Assembly (NCBI RefSeq): GCF_003264855.1
Contig: NZ_NFZS01000001.1
Location: 2,294,001 to 2,358,000, forward strand
DNA length: 64,000 nucleotides
From: Dyella jiangningensis
GTDB taxonomy: Bacteria; Pseudomonadota; Gammaproteobacteria; Xanthomonadales; Rhodanobacteraceae
Direction: 5' to 3'
Shown here: piece after piece, positions 49,454-59,217 of the stretch
How the letters are laid out: every line of letters starts with the position of its first letter
Position numbering within the stretch: position 1 is the first letter of the stretch
Translations under genes and position numbers: made by a program
The notes under the pieces: generated by a model
Seen by the model: the letters and a program-made list of their open reading frames with translations, nothing else
What the model was told of the DNA's origin: nothing
Database searches by the model: none

Positions 49454-52400
49454 TCACAAGGCGATCTGTTTTTGCCCGGCCGCCTTGAGCCGTGCGTTGA
49501 TCGCCGCCAGATCGGCATCCTTCAAATGCTTCCATGCGTCGAGCGTGGCGGTCAGTGTCTGCGTCAATGCAGCGTACGACGCCAGGGCATCCTTGCTGGG
49601 ATCGGCATCGGCGCCATCGACCGCCTGTTTGAGCTTGCCCAGGTTGATCGAGAGCGCACTCAGGCTATCGGTGCGCCGAGGTGGTGCGCCCATGCTGTTG
49701 CGCGGATCGGGATGCAGCTCGACGCCGGACAGGTCCTTGGTCTTGTCCAGCAGGCTCGCGATCTGGGTATGCAGCGTGTTGTCGGCGTGCGCCTGCCGTG
49801 CATCCAGCTCCTTGAGCAAGCGGGTGGCCTCGGCCGTAGCCGCCCCCGTTTGTTCGGCAGCCTCCTCGACCTTGCGTGCCAGCGCAAATTCGCGCTGCAA
49901 GGCGGCGTCGGAAACCTTCACGCGGGGATCGACAAGCAGCCGCAATGGCTGTCGATAGCGCTGGCCATCGACATTGAGCTCGACGGTATAGTTGCCGGGT
50001 GGCGCCCACACGCCCAGGCTTTCCTGCTCGGGGTCCGGCGTGGCGTCCGCCGGCTTCGGATAGTGCAGATCCCACACGAAGCGGTGCATGCCGGCGCTCG
50101 TGGAAAGGCGTATCGGTTCGGGCATCCATTCCGGCGCGGCCTTGAGCTTGCTCGCATCCGGCGGTGTCACCGCGTCGGCGCTGCTGAAGCTGCGCACTTT
50201 GTTGCCCTGTGCGTCGAACACGGTCAGCGTCACGCTGCCCTTGATACCTTTGGGTAGTGCGTAGTCGATGACGGCACCATCGGGCGGGTTCGCCGCCATC
50301 GGCTCGTCCTTGGGGAACGGCGTGCCGGTGAAGCCGGGCGGTCGCACGCGGATCGCGTCGGCCGGCTTGAACAAGGTGACCGCGCCGGCGTGCACGTCGT
50401 TGAGCTGCTGCAGCGCCGTGACATTGTCCATGATCCAGAAGCCGCGACCGTGCGTGGCGATGACCAGGTCGTTGCCATGCACGTCGATGTCGCGCACCGA
50501 AGTCATCGGCAGGTTTTGCTGTAGCGGCTGCCAATGCGCGCCATCGTCGAAGGACACATAGATGCCCTTTTCGGTACCGGCGTACAACTGGCCACGTTTT
50601 GCGGGATCCTCGCGCACGACGTTGACGAAGCTGCCAGCGGGAAGTCCGGCGTCGATGCGTGTCCAACTGCTGCCGCCGTCACCGGTGCGGTAGATGTACG
50701 GCGTATCGTCGTCCAATCGATGGCGATCAACGGCCAGATAGGCAACCTTGGCGTCGAAGTGGGACGGTTCGATGCCGCCGACCTTGGACCATGGCGTCAG
50801 CGCGTCGGGCGTCACCTGACGCCAATGTCCGCCGTCGTCGTCGCTACGCCAGACCAGTCCGTCGTCCGTGCCCACCCACAGCGTGTTGGCGCTGAGTGGC
50901 GAGGGTGCGATGGTGTAGATCACGCCACGGCGCGCATCGATGTGATTGTCGTCGGCCGCCGTGGCCGCATCGAGATTGGACGGTATGCCGGCGTCCTCGC
51001 GGGTCAAATCGGGGCTGATCGGCGTCCAGTGATCGCCACCATCGGCGGTGCGGAACAGTCGCTGGTTCGCGAAGTACAGCACCTTCGTATCACGCTTGGA
51101 GAACGTCAGCGGCAGCGTCCACGCGCCACGATAGTGCGCGGCCGGATAGGCCAGCGTGGGATCGACGTCACGCGTCTGCCCGCTATGCGTGTCGAGCTTG
51201 TCGACCGTGCCGCCGTAGACGATGTCCGGATCGTCGGGATCAGGGGCGATCATGCCGCTCTCGCCGCCGGGCGTGATCTCGTGGAACTGCGCCATGGTGA
51301 TCCCATCGCCGCCGCCGCGGCTGGGTAGCGCCACGGCGCCGGAATCCTGTTGCGCACCGTAAACCCAGTATGGGAAGCGGTTGTCCGTGCTGACGTGATA
51401 GATCTGCGCCGTCGGCTGGTTGAACCAGGTGCTCCAGGTCTTGCCGCCATTGAGCGTGATCACGGCGCCCTGATCGACGCCCAGGATCTGTCGCGACGGC
51501 TCGGTCGGGTCGATCCACATCTGGTGGAAATCGTCGCCGGTGGGATCGCCCTTCATGGCGATGAACTGCTTTCCACCGTCGTCGGAGCGCAACACGATCG
51601 TATTCATCACGTAGACGCGATCGGCGTCTTTCGGATCGACCGTCAGGCGCGAGAAGTACCAGCCTCGCTTCCAGATGCGCTCATCGTCGGAGAGGTGCTT
51701 CCAGTGTGCGCCGTCGTCATCGGATCGGTACAGTCCGCCCTCGCCCTCCGTCGCGTCGACCAGGGCATACACGCGATGGGGCTGGCTCGGCGCCAGTGCG
51801 ATGCCAATGCGACCCGGGTGCGCAGGAAAGCCGTTGCCCTGCAGCTGGCTCCAGTGATTGCCGCCGTCGTGCGATACATACAGCCCGCTTCCCGGTCCGT
51901 TCGACGGTGGATACACGCTCCATGGTGGGCGTCGCGTTTGCCACAGCGCCGCGTAGATCGTGTCGGGGTCGCCGGGCCTGAAGGCCAGGTCGATCGCGCC
52001 GGTGTCGGCATCCTTGAACAGCACCTTGTCCCAATGCTTGCCGCCGTCGGTCGTGCGGAATACGCCGCGCTCGGCATTGGGGCCGTAGGCGTGGCCAAGT
52101 GCGGCGGTGAACACCACCTTGGGGTTACGTGGATCCACCAGCACGCTGGCGATCTGCCGTGTGTCTTCCAGGCCAATATGGGTCCAGTGCTTGCCGGCAT
52201 CCGTCGACTTGTACATGCCATCGCCATGGGCGATGTCCGAGCGCATGTCGGCTTCGCCCGAGCCGACGTAGATCGTGTGCGGGTCGGATGGCGCCAAGGC
52301 CAACGCGCCAATCGATCCAACCTGCTGCCCGTCGAAGATCGGCTGCCACGTGCGTCCTGCGTCCTGGGTCGCCCATACGCCACCATTGACCGCGCCAAAA

Positions 52401-52576
52401 TAGAAGTGGCGGCTGTCCCCGGGAATGCCGGCGACCGTCAGCACACGGCCGCCGCGGAATGGCCCGATCAGGCGCCAGTGCAGATCCTGGTACAACGAAG
52501 GATCAACGGCCGCATGCGCGCTGAGCGCTGTGGAGATCCCAAGGGCAAGAAGCGCAAGCTGGCGACGCAAGAGCAT
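49454..52576 (-). CDS. Secreted sortilin/BNR beta-propeller protein, paralog 1
   Basis: A 1,040-residue exported protein. The start at 52576 (AAGGAA upstream) gives signal peptide LLRRQLALLALGISTALSAHA. Residues 25-690 hold many BNR/Asp-box repeats (ATQDAGRTWQPIFDG, KSTDAGKHWTHIG, RTTDGGKHWDKVL), which form VPS10/sortilin-like propellers. Residues 700-860 form beta-sandwich regions with PPGNYTVELNVDGQRYRQPL; the last 170 residues are helical, ending DLAAINARLKAAGQ. Such proteins are called glycosyl hydrolases in databases, but no catalytic pair was seen. It is more similar to paralog 3 at 59218 than to paralog 2. Confidence 0.85.
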   Translation of the reverse strand: MLLRRQLALLALGISTALSAHAAVDPSLYQDLHWRLIGPFRGGRVLTVAGIPGDSRHFYFGAVNGGVWATQDAGRTWQPIFDGQQVGSIGALALAPSDPHTIYVGSGEADMRSDIAHGDGMYKSTDAGKHWTHIGLEDTRQIASVLVDPRNPKVVFTAALGHAYGPNAERGVFRTTDGGKHWDKVLFKDADTGAIDLAFRPGDPDTIYAALWQTRRPPWSVYPPSNGPGSGLYVSHDGGNHWSQLQGNGFPAHPGRIGIALAPSQPHRVYALVDATEGEGGLYRSDDDGAHWKHLSDDERIWKRGWYFSRLTVDPKDADRVYVMNTIVLRSDDGGKQFIAMKGDPTGDDFHQMWIDPTEPSRQILGVDQGAVITLNGGKTWSTWFNQPTAQIYHVSTDNRFPYWVYGAQQDSGAVALPSRGGGDGITMAQFHEITPGGESGMIAPDPDDPDIVYGGTVDKLDTHSGQTRDVDPTLAYPAAHYRGAWTLPLTFSKRDTKVLYFANQRLFRTADGGDHWTPISPDLTREDAGIPSNLDAATAADDNHIDARRGVIYTIAPSPLSANTLWVGTDDGLVWRSDDDGGHWRQVTPDALTPWSKVGGIEPSHFDAKVAYLAVDRHRLDDDTPYIYRTGDGGSSWTRIDAGLPAGSFVNVVREDPAKRGQLYAGTEKGIYVSFDDGAHWQPLQQNLPMTSVRDIDVHGNDLVIATHGRGFWIMDNVTALQQLNDVHAGAVTLFKPADAIRVRPPGFTGTPFPKDEPMAANPPDGAVIDYALPKGIKGSVTLTVFDAQGNKVRSFSSADAVTPPDASKLKAAPEWMPEPIRLSTSAGMHRFVWDLHYPKPADATPDPEQESLGVWAPPGNYTVELNVDGQRYRQPLRLLVDPRVKVSDAALQREFALARKVEEAAEQTGAATAEATRLLKELDARQAHADNTLHTQIASLLDKTKDLSGVELHPDPRNSMGAPPRRTDSLSALSINLGKLKQAVDGADADPSKDALASYAALTQTLTATLDAWKHLKDADLAAINARLKAAGQKQIAL

Positions 52577-52647
52577 GGGCAATTCCTTGGTACAAAACGA
52601 GTCAAAGGGTTAAGGCGACGCTGACAACCGCTGGCCAGGTCGCAATG

Positions 52648-52674
52648 AATCAGGGCGCCGAGGGCGCCCCGATT
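52648..52674 (-). terminator. Terminator after the second BNR protein gene
   Basis: 12-bp stem AATCGGGGCGCC/GGCGCCCTGATT (one G-U pair) with a 3-nt loop, 35 nt past the stop at 52709 on the minus strand. It separates the two BNR genes into different transcripts. Confidence 0.7.
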
Positions 52675-52708
52675 CTTGCCGTCTTTCGACTTTCACGGTG
52701 AGCCGTCT

Positions 52709-55700
52709 TCAATCGCGCTCTTGCTCCAGGCCACGCATGGCCGCCTCGAGCGCCGCCTTGCCGCCGCCTGCTGCACCCTCCTCCTCCGGCGTCGTCTCCG
52801 GCACAGTGATTTCCTTGAGGTGCTTCGCGCTGAGCACGGCGTTGGTCTTGCGCAGGTCGTTGGCGGTGAAGTCGGCATAGGCCTTCTGCACATCACCGAG
52901 CTCGCGCTTGAGCGCGTCGAGCGAAGCCAGCTGGTAGTCCGACGGTCGGCCCTCGTACGACATGATCGCTCCGTACAGTTCGTCGGTGTGTTCGCGCAGG
53001 CGCAACTCACCCGTGATCGCCCCGCCTTCGGTGGTCGCCACGATCTTCTTGCGAATATCGTTTGCCTTGTCGCCGAGATCGGCGAGCTGTTTGCGGGTCG
53101 CATCCTCGGCGGGCAACGTGGCGGCTTCGGCCTCGGCGTCGTGGCGCACCGAGTTGATCCGAGCCACGACGTCGCTCATGTCACCAAACAGCTGCTTGAC
53201 CCGGTTGGCGGCGTCGAACTGTGCCTGGCGATCGGCCACGCTGAACTTGTTACGACGATCGAGGCCGACCTCGATCTTGCTCTCGAACACGTCCTTGCCC
53301 TTGGTCATGCGCACCGTATAGGTGCCCGGCGGCACGCGTGGTCCCTGGATCGAGTTGCCAGCGATCTGCGCAGCCGGCGGCACGCGTGGCGCCTTGGTCT
53401 GCATCGACCATTGGACCCGGTTGATGCCGCGACGCACACTGGCCGGAATGGTGTCGACCAGGTTGCCCTTGCTATCCAGCACGTCGATCTTGAGCTTGCC
53501 AAACAGATGACGATCGCGCTGGTAGTAGGTGATGACCGCGCCCTCCGGCGGATTCTGGCCGACGAAACCGGCGTCTCCGCCCGGCCAGCCGCCAAACGCA
53601 TCGATGCGTTGCTGGATCGGCCGCGAGGGCAAGAACGTCGCTTCGCTGCCGAGGATCTTGGGATCGAGCGCACGCAATGGCGTGATGTCATCGACGATCC
53701 AGATGCCACGGCCGTGGGTGGCCAGCACCAGGTCGCCATCGCGCGGCTGGATGGCGATATCGCGCACGGCCACGGCCGGGAAGTCCCCGCCCTTGAACTG
53801 CGCCCAGCTGGCGCCGCCATCGATCGAGATCCACAGGCCGAACTCGGTGCCGGCAAACAACAGGTTCGGCTTGAGCGGATCCTGCCGGATGACGTGTACA
53901 TAGCCTCGCAGGCCCTTGCTGTCCTGCCCTGTCACCAGGGGAGTCCACGATTGGCCGTAGTTGGTGGTCTTGTAGATATACGGGTTCATGTCGCCGAAGC
54001 TGTGGCGATCGAACGCTGCATAGGCGGTGCCGGCCTCATGCGGACTCGCCTCCACCCATGACACCCAGGTGTCGGCAGGCTGGCCCTTGATCCCGCTTAT
54101 CTTGGTCCAGCTCTTGCCGTCATCGCGGGTGAGCTGCAGATTGCCATCATCCGTGCCGACCCAGATCAGGCCGGCCTGCTTCGGCGATTCGCTGATCGAA
54201 TAGATCGTCGTATAGGTTTCCGCCGCGGAGTTGTCCACCGTGACGCCGCCGGACTTCTCCTGCTCCTGCTTTTTCGGATCGTTGGTGGTCAGATCCGGCG
54301 AGATGCGCTGCCAACTCTGTCCATGGTCGCGCGAGCGGAACAGGAACTGCGCGCCCATGTAGATCGTGCCCTTCTCGTTCGGGCTCAACGCGATCGGCGT
54401 ATTCCAGTTCCAGCGCAGCTTCTCGTGGTAGTTCGCCTTGGGCTGGATATCGCGCGCTTCATGGGTATGGCGGTTGACGCGCGTGATGCTGCCGCCTTGC
54501 GTCTCCATGTAGATGTAATCGGGATCGGCCGGATCGGCGAACATCCAGAAACCATCGCCACCGCAATAGTTCGTCCACTGCTGGTTGGTGATCCCACCGG
54601 GATAGGCGGAATCGCCTGCCCAGCAGGCGTTGTCTTGTATACCGCCATAGACACGGTAGGGATCGGCGTCATCCACGCTCACGTGGTAGAACTGCGATAC
54701 CGGCAGGTTGTTGCCTTTCCACCATTTGTTGCCGCCATCCGTCGAATACCACAGTCCGCCGTCGTCGCCGACGATGGCATGCTGGGTATTGCGCGGGTCG
54801 ATCCACAGCACATGCGAATCACCGTGGGCGCCGCCACCGACATTGGAGAAACTCTTGCCGCCGTCGAGGCTCTGGATCAGCCTGAGATCGGGCTTGAACA
54901 CGCGATCCGGATTGTTCGGATCGACGATCAGGCTGGCGAAGTAGAAGGGCCGCCATACCATCAGCTGGCTCTTGTCGCGCTGCTGCCAGGTCTTGCCGCC
55001 ATCGTCGGAGCGGTACAGCGCCGAATCCGTCGACTCGACCAGCGCGTAGACGATGGCTGGGTTCGAAGGCGCCACCGTCACCGCGATACGGCCAAACGGT
55101 TGCTTCGGGAAACCCTGGTTGGCCGTGGCGGTGACTTCGGTCCATGACTGGCCGCCATTGGCGGAGCGGAACAGGCCGCTGCCGGACGGTGCGGCCGGTG
55201 ATTCGCCGCCGGAACGGAAGGTCCAGCCCTTGCGGCGGAAGTCCCACAGGCCGGCAAAGATCACGCTCGGGTCCTTGGGATCCATCGAGATCGAGGCACA
55301 GCCCGTGGAAAGATTCTTGCCGGTCAGCACCAGCTTCCAGTGCTTGCCGCCATCGCTGGTCTTGTACAGGCCGCGATCGGACGAATCGCTCCATAACTTG
55401 CCCGGAGCACAGGCATAGACGGTATTGCTGTCCTTGGGGTCGATCAGGATCTTGGCGATACGTTCGGAGCCCTTCAGGCCCATGTTGGTCCACGTTTCGC
55501 CGCCATCGGTGGACTTGTAGATGCCGTCGCCGATCGATACGGAGTTGCGCGTCCACGACTCGCCGGTACCGACCCAGATCGTTTCGTGGTTGGACGGATC
55601 GATCGCGATATCACCGATCGACTGCACCGCCTGCTTGTCGAACACCGGCTTGTAGGTGGTGCCGCCGTCGCTGGATTTCCACACGCCACCGCTCGCCGCA

Positions 55701-55939
55701 CCGACGTAGACGGTCAGCTTGCCATCCTTCTCCGGCACGGCCGCGAGCGCGGAGATACGTCCGCTCATGGCGGCCGAGCCGATGTTGCGTGCGCCAAGGC
55801 CGGAGATCACGCCAGCGTCGAATTTGGCCGGCGTTTTCGCTGCGTCGGGTGCTGTCGCTTGCGCCGCCGCAGCGTACGAAAATGACGAGAGCAGGACGAT
55901 AGCGGGCAGCGCCGCGAGCTTGCACGGAAGATGTCTCAT
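52709..55939 (-). CDS. Secreted sortilin/BNR beta-propeller protein, paralog 2
   Basis: A 1,076-residue exported protein (signal peptide CKLAALPAIVLLSSFSYAAA). Same plan as its neighbours: Asp-box repeats (WKSSDGGTTYKPVFD, YKSTDGGETWTNMG, YKTSDGGKHWKLVL) to about residue 740, PPGTYTVRMTKGKDVFESKI, and a helical C-terminus with DLRKTNAVLSAKHLKEITVP. It is the most divergent of the three (SARNIGSAAMSGR-type start in place of GPFRGG). It overlaps the LolA-like gene by 4 bp and is cotranscribed with it. No catalytic residues recognised. Confidence 0.85.
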   Translation of the reverse strand: MRHLPCKLAALPAIVLLSSFSYAAAAQATAPDAAKTPAKFDAGVISGLGARNIGSAAMSGRISALAAVPEKDGKLTVYVGAASGGVWKSSDGGTTYKPVFDKQAVQSIGDIAIDPSNHETIWVGTGESWTRNSVSIGDGIYKSTDGGETWTNMGLKGSERIAKILIDPKDSNTVYACAPGKLWSDSSDRGLYKTSDGGKHWKLVLTGKNLSTGCASISMDPKDPSVIFAGLWDFRRKGWTFRSGGESPAAPSGSGLFRSANGGQSWTEVTATANQGFPKQPFGRIAVTVAPSNPAIVYALVESTDSALYRSDDGGKTWQQRDKSQLMVWRPFYFASLIVDPNNPDRVFKPDLRLIQSLDGGKSFSNVGGGAHGDSHVLWIDPRNTQHAIVGDDGGLWYSTDGGNKWWKGNNLPVSQFYHVSVDDADPYRVYGGIQDNACWAGDSAYPGGITNQQWTNYCGGDGFWMFADPADPDYIYMETQGGSITRVNRHTHEARDIQPKANYHEKLRWNWNTPIALSPNEKGTIYMGAQFLFRSRDHGQSWQRISPDLTTNDPKKQEQEKSGGVTVDNSAAETYTTIYSISESPKQAGLIWVGTDDGNLQLTRDDGKSWTKISGIKGQPADTWVSWVEASPHEAGTAYAAFDRHSFGDMNPYIYKTTNYGQSWTPLVTGQDSKGLRGYVHVIRQDPLKPNLLFAGTEFGLWISIDGGASWAQFKGGDFPAVAVRDIAIQPRDGDLVLATHGRGIWIVDDITPLRALDPKILGSEATFLPSRPIQQRIDAFGGWPGGDAGFVGQNPPEGAVITYYQRDRHLFGKLKIDVLDSKGNLVDTIPASVRRGINRVQWSMQTKAPRVPPAAQIAGNSIQGPRVPPGTYTVRMTKGKDVFESKIEVGLDRRNKFSVADRQAQFDAANRVKQLFGDMSDVVARINSVRHDAEAEAATLPAEDATRKQLADLGDKANDIRKKIVATTEGGAITGELRLREHTDELYGAIMSYEGRPSDYQLASLDALKRELGDVQKAYADFTANDLRKTNAVLSAKHLKEITVPETTPEEEGAAGGGKAALEAAMRGLEQERD

Positions 55940-56706
55940 GGCTTCGCTCCTGCGGCGGCGTGCGCGGCCCCGTTAGCGTGCGGAAAAGCGAAGAGGGTGT
56001 CGTCCATCGCCACGTTGGCTACGGCCTTCTCGATCGTGATCTGTTGCTTGGCGAACGGGCCGGCCTCCTTGGTCGAGGAGGAAATGGAGAACGGGAAATA
56101 CACCCCGTCGACCTGTTCATAGTCACCGTAGTCGGTCACGGTCTCGACGTGGGTGCCGCGCACGACCTGGTCGGCGATCGTGCGTATCTCGAGGTAGTGA
56201 TCCGGATCGAGATAGACGTATTCGATATCGCCGTTTTTCAGCGTGACCTTGAGTTTGTGCGCCTCGGTACCGTCGATGTCTTCGGTGCCGAGGTATTCGA
56301 GCCTGTTGCCCTGGGTTTGCCAGTCCACCAGCGGCCCGCCTATCGCCGCGTCGTCGGACAGGCTCTTGGCATCGTCACCGGATATCGCCTCGGGGTCCCG
56401 GCGCCCTTCGAAGGGGGAGATCTGCCAGGCGCTCTTGCCGTCCCAGGCCTGGATCTGCGTTAGGCCCTGGATGGTGGCCTCGGTGCGCACCGAATCGGGC
56501 GCCTTCTTGTACTGGGCGAGGGCCAGCTCGAACTGGCCACCGACGCGCAGCTTGCCGTCGAGCTTGATCGACTTGATGGCGTGGATCTTGTCGAGCCCGC
56601 CGCGGGCGTCGACGTTCTTGGCCACCAGCTCATCGGCGGTCAAGGCGTGCGCCGACGTGGCCATGAGCAACAGCCCGGCCACCAGGAACAACGATCGTGT
56701 AGGCAT
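55936..56706 (-). CDS. LolA-like periplasmic protein
   Basis: A 256-residue exported protein (signal peptide RSLFLVAGLLLMATSAHA) with the outer-membrane-lipoprotein-sorting fold: ADELVAKNVDARGGLDKIHA, IKSIKLDGKLRVGGQFELAL, AWDGKSAWQISPFEGRRDP, YVYLDPDHYLEIRTIADQV. LolA/LolB-like folds bind lipids or acylated proteins in the periplasm; this family is separate from LolA itself. The stop overlaps the next ATG (paralog 2) by 4 bp, so it is translated with it, and it may help deliver or anchor it. It is divergent from the FecA-like receptor gene. Confidence 0.82.
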   Translation of the reverse strand: MPTRSLFLVAGLLLMATSAHALTADELVAKNVDARGGLDKIHAIKSIKLDGKLRVGGQFELALAQYKKAPDSVRTEATIQGLTQIQAWDGKSAWQISPFEGRRDPEAISGDDAKSLSDDAAIGGPLVDWQTQGNRLEYLGTEDIDGTEAHKLKVTLKNGDIEYVYLDPDHYLEIRTIADQVVRGTHVETVTDYGDYEQVDGVYFPFSISSSTKEAGPFAKQQITIEKAVANVAMDDTLFAFPHANGAAHAAAGAKP

Positions 56707-56955
56707 GAAACCAACCCTCCCGCTGATGAAGCCTGCGCCAACTGCCCACACCCGATCGCAGCGCGACCGGCCAAGGAGACAGATGCAAGACTGGCGCCGA
56801 TCCCCTGGTGGCGCCGCTGACTCTGACACTACACAGGTCACAGTAGCCGCACGATGGGACAGAAGTCATGGAACTAAACGCTTGGCCTATGGCAGTGCGC
56901 TTGCCGATGCAAGATAAAGAGCGCTTTGCCTCGTCACCCTGGGTAGCCCTTGTCG

Positions 56956-59139
56956 ATGCCTCATCACACCGCCCGGCCGCTGGTCCTGGCCCTGTCCCTG
57001 GCTTCCATGACCGCACTGGCGCAACAGGCGCCCGATACGCCCGTCGAGCATGCCCAGGGCTCGCCGAAGCCGGCGACCAATCTTCCGGCCGTCGAAGTCA
57101 AAGCCCAGAGCTGGCGACAGACCCTCAAGGCCAAGCTCGAGCACATGCTGGCCGAAGTCGACGGCACCCTGATCACCGTGACCAAGAAGACCACGGTGAC
57201 GCACCTGGACCAGCAGCCCACGGTGATAGGCAATAACCTCGATCAGCTGCTGGCACGCAGTCCCGGCATCCAGGTATCCCAGCAGCCCACCCCGACCCAG
57301 TTCAACCTGAGCTATCGGGGCCTCGGCAATCCGCAAGAATCCGAATACGTGCTGGTGATGCAGGACGGCATTCCGTTGGAAAGCGACTGGATCGGCTTCC
57401 CTACCCTGTATGCCATGCCGCTTACCCAGGGCCTGGCCTCGGTGGAGCTGATCCGTGGCGGCTCCAGCCTGTTGTATGGGCCCGAACCCGCACCCGTGCT
57501 CAACCTGGTGTCGCGCCGCCCGGCTGCCGACGCGCCGTTGTCGTTCACGACCGAGCAAGTGGTGGGCAACCGCGGCTTGTACTCGACCTACAACGTGCTC
57601 GAAGGCAGCAGCGGGCGCTGGAGCTACCGCGTCGACGCCGGCTATGTCGGCAGCGACGGCACCCGTCCCAACGCGGACTCGCAGATGCGCCAGGCGGATC
57701 TCTACCTCGCCTACCGCCCGACTGCGCAGCAGCAGTGGTGGCTGGACCTGCACGTGATCGATGCGGCCTCCGGCGATGCCGGGCGGCTGAGCTATCCGCA
57801 ATGGCAGGCCAACCCGCGGGCGACGCCTACGCCATACAACCGGGACTGGGTCGATCGCGACCAACTGGTGCTGGGGCATAGTCGCGAGTTCGGCGATGGC
57901 TGGCTGTTCACCGGCAAGCTGTGGTTCGCCTATCAGGACCTCGCCAGTCGTGCGGCCAACGGCGCGCTGCCGCCTCAGCCGCCACCGTCCACCACCACGC
58001 TCCAGGACGAGCAATTCCGCAGCAGCGGCGTGGATCTGCGCCTGCGCAAGCGCTGGGGCCAGGGCAATGCCTTCACCGTCGGCACCACCTTGTTCGACGG
58101 CGACGATCCGTTCCGGCAGTGGACCAGCACGGACCTCTACGTCGACCGCGACGACCGCAGCGGCACGCCACGGCTGGTGCAGGCGCGCAGCTCGCATTAC
58201 GCCTCGGTGTTCGCCGAGAACGTGTTCCGTTTGCCGCACCGCTTCCATATCGTCCCCTCGGTGCGACTGGAGCACGAACGGGTAGCAGTGGAGGAAACCG
58301 TCAAGCCGCCCTTCCTCCGCCGTCCGCTGATCAACGAGGCGGATGCGCGCACGGTGCCGCTGTTCGGGCTGGGCATCGGCAACGATTTTGGCCACGGCAA
58401 CGAGACCTATTTCAACGTGTCGCAGGGCTGGCGGCCGCTGCGCTACTTCGACATGGCCTCGCCGTTCGCCAATATCGTGCCGGGGCATGCGCCTGACCCG
58501 TCCAAATCGCTGTCCTGGGAAGCCGGCGTACACGGCGTGCCCGTCACCGGCCTCTACTACGACGTGAGCGTGTTCTGGATCGACTTCAAGAACCGCATCG
58601 AGGCGCAGCACATCAACGCCACCGACGTGATCGAGGTGAATACCGGCGACACCCGCAGCCGCGGCTTGGAGGGGCAGCTCAACTACGACTTCTTCGCGCG
58701 TACCACGCTGGCTGATCGCGGTGAGCACCTGGAGGGCTTCCTCAATGCCAGCCTGTTGAATGCCCGTTTCACCGCCAGCGCCATCCCGGGACAGGTCGGC
58801 AAGATACCCGCCTACGCGCCGCGCTATCTGCTGAAGGCCGGCGTGACCTGGCGCGTCGAGGAGCGCGTCAAGCTCAGTCTGACGGCGGTGTCCTCGGCCG
58901 CGCAGTATTGGCAGGATTCCAATCAGCCGCTGGGCAGCGGCAACACTTATCTGCCGGCGCGAATTCCCGCCTATACCGTGCTGGATCTCGCGAGCGACTG
59001 GCAGCTCAATCGCACCGTCAAGCTGCTGGCGGGTGTCAGCAATCTCACCGATCGGCAGTATTACAGCCGGGTGTGGCAGACGGGACTGGAGCCGGCGGCA
59101 GGACGCACCTGGTATACCGGCGTGAAGCTCACCCTGTGA
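56956..59139 (+). CDS. TonB-dependent receptor (FecA-like)
   Basis: A 727-residue outer-membrane receptor. Signal peptide RPLVLALSLASMTALAQQ; ATG at 56956. The plug contains TVIGNNLDQLLARSPGIQVS, QFNLSYRGLGNPQESEYVLV, MQDGIPLESDWIGFPTLYAM and IRGGSSLLYGPEPAPVLNLV, the pattern of FecA and siderophore receptors; the barrel ends AGRTWYTGVKLTL. No N-terminal signalling domain is present. Ligand unknown, perhaps an iron chelate. It is followed by BNR paralog 3 (79 bp). Confidence 0.88.
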   Translation: MPHHTARPLVLALSLASMTALAQQAPDTPVEHAQGSPKPATNLPAVEVKAQSWRQTLKAKLEHMLAEVDGTLITVTKKTTVTHLDQQPTVIGNNLDQLLARSPGIQVSQQPTPTQFNLSYRGLGNPQESEYVLVMQDGIPLESDWIGFPTLYAMPLTQGLASVELIRGGSSLLYGPEPAPVLNLVSRRPAADAPLSFTTEQVVGNRGLYSTYNVLEGSSGRWSYRVDAGYVGSDGTRPNADSQMRQADLYLAYRPTAQQQWWLDLHVIDAASGDAGRLSYPQWQANPRATPTPYNRDWVDRDQLVLGHSREFGDGWLFTGKLWFAYQDLASRAANGALPPQPPPSTTTLQDEQFRSSGVDLRLRKRWGQGNAFTVGTTLFDGDDPFRQWTSTDLYVDRDDRSGTPRLVQARSSHYASVFAENVFRLPHRFHIVPSVRLEHERVAVEETVKPPFLRRPLINEADARTVPLFGLGIGNDFGHGNETYFNVSQGWRPLRYFDMASPFANIVPGHAPDPSKSLSWEAGVHGVPVTGLYYDVSVFWIDFKNRIEAQHINATDVIEVNTGDTRSRGLEGQLNYDFFARTTLADRGEHLEGFLNASLLNARFTASAIPGQVGKIPAYAPRYLLKAGVTWRVEERVKLSLTAVSSAAQYWQDSNQPLGSGNTYLPARIPAYTVLDLASDWQLNRTVKLLAGVSNLTDRQYYSRVWQTGLEPAAGRTWYTGVKLTL

Positions 59140-59217
59140 GGGGCGATGCGGCACGCCACCGCTCGCCCGCCCTACCCTTGCCAAACGATGTCGCCATTCC
59201 GCCGCGGGAGACGCCCC

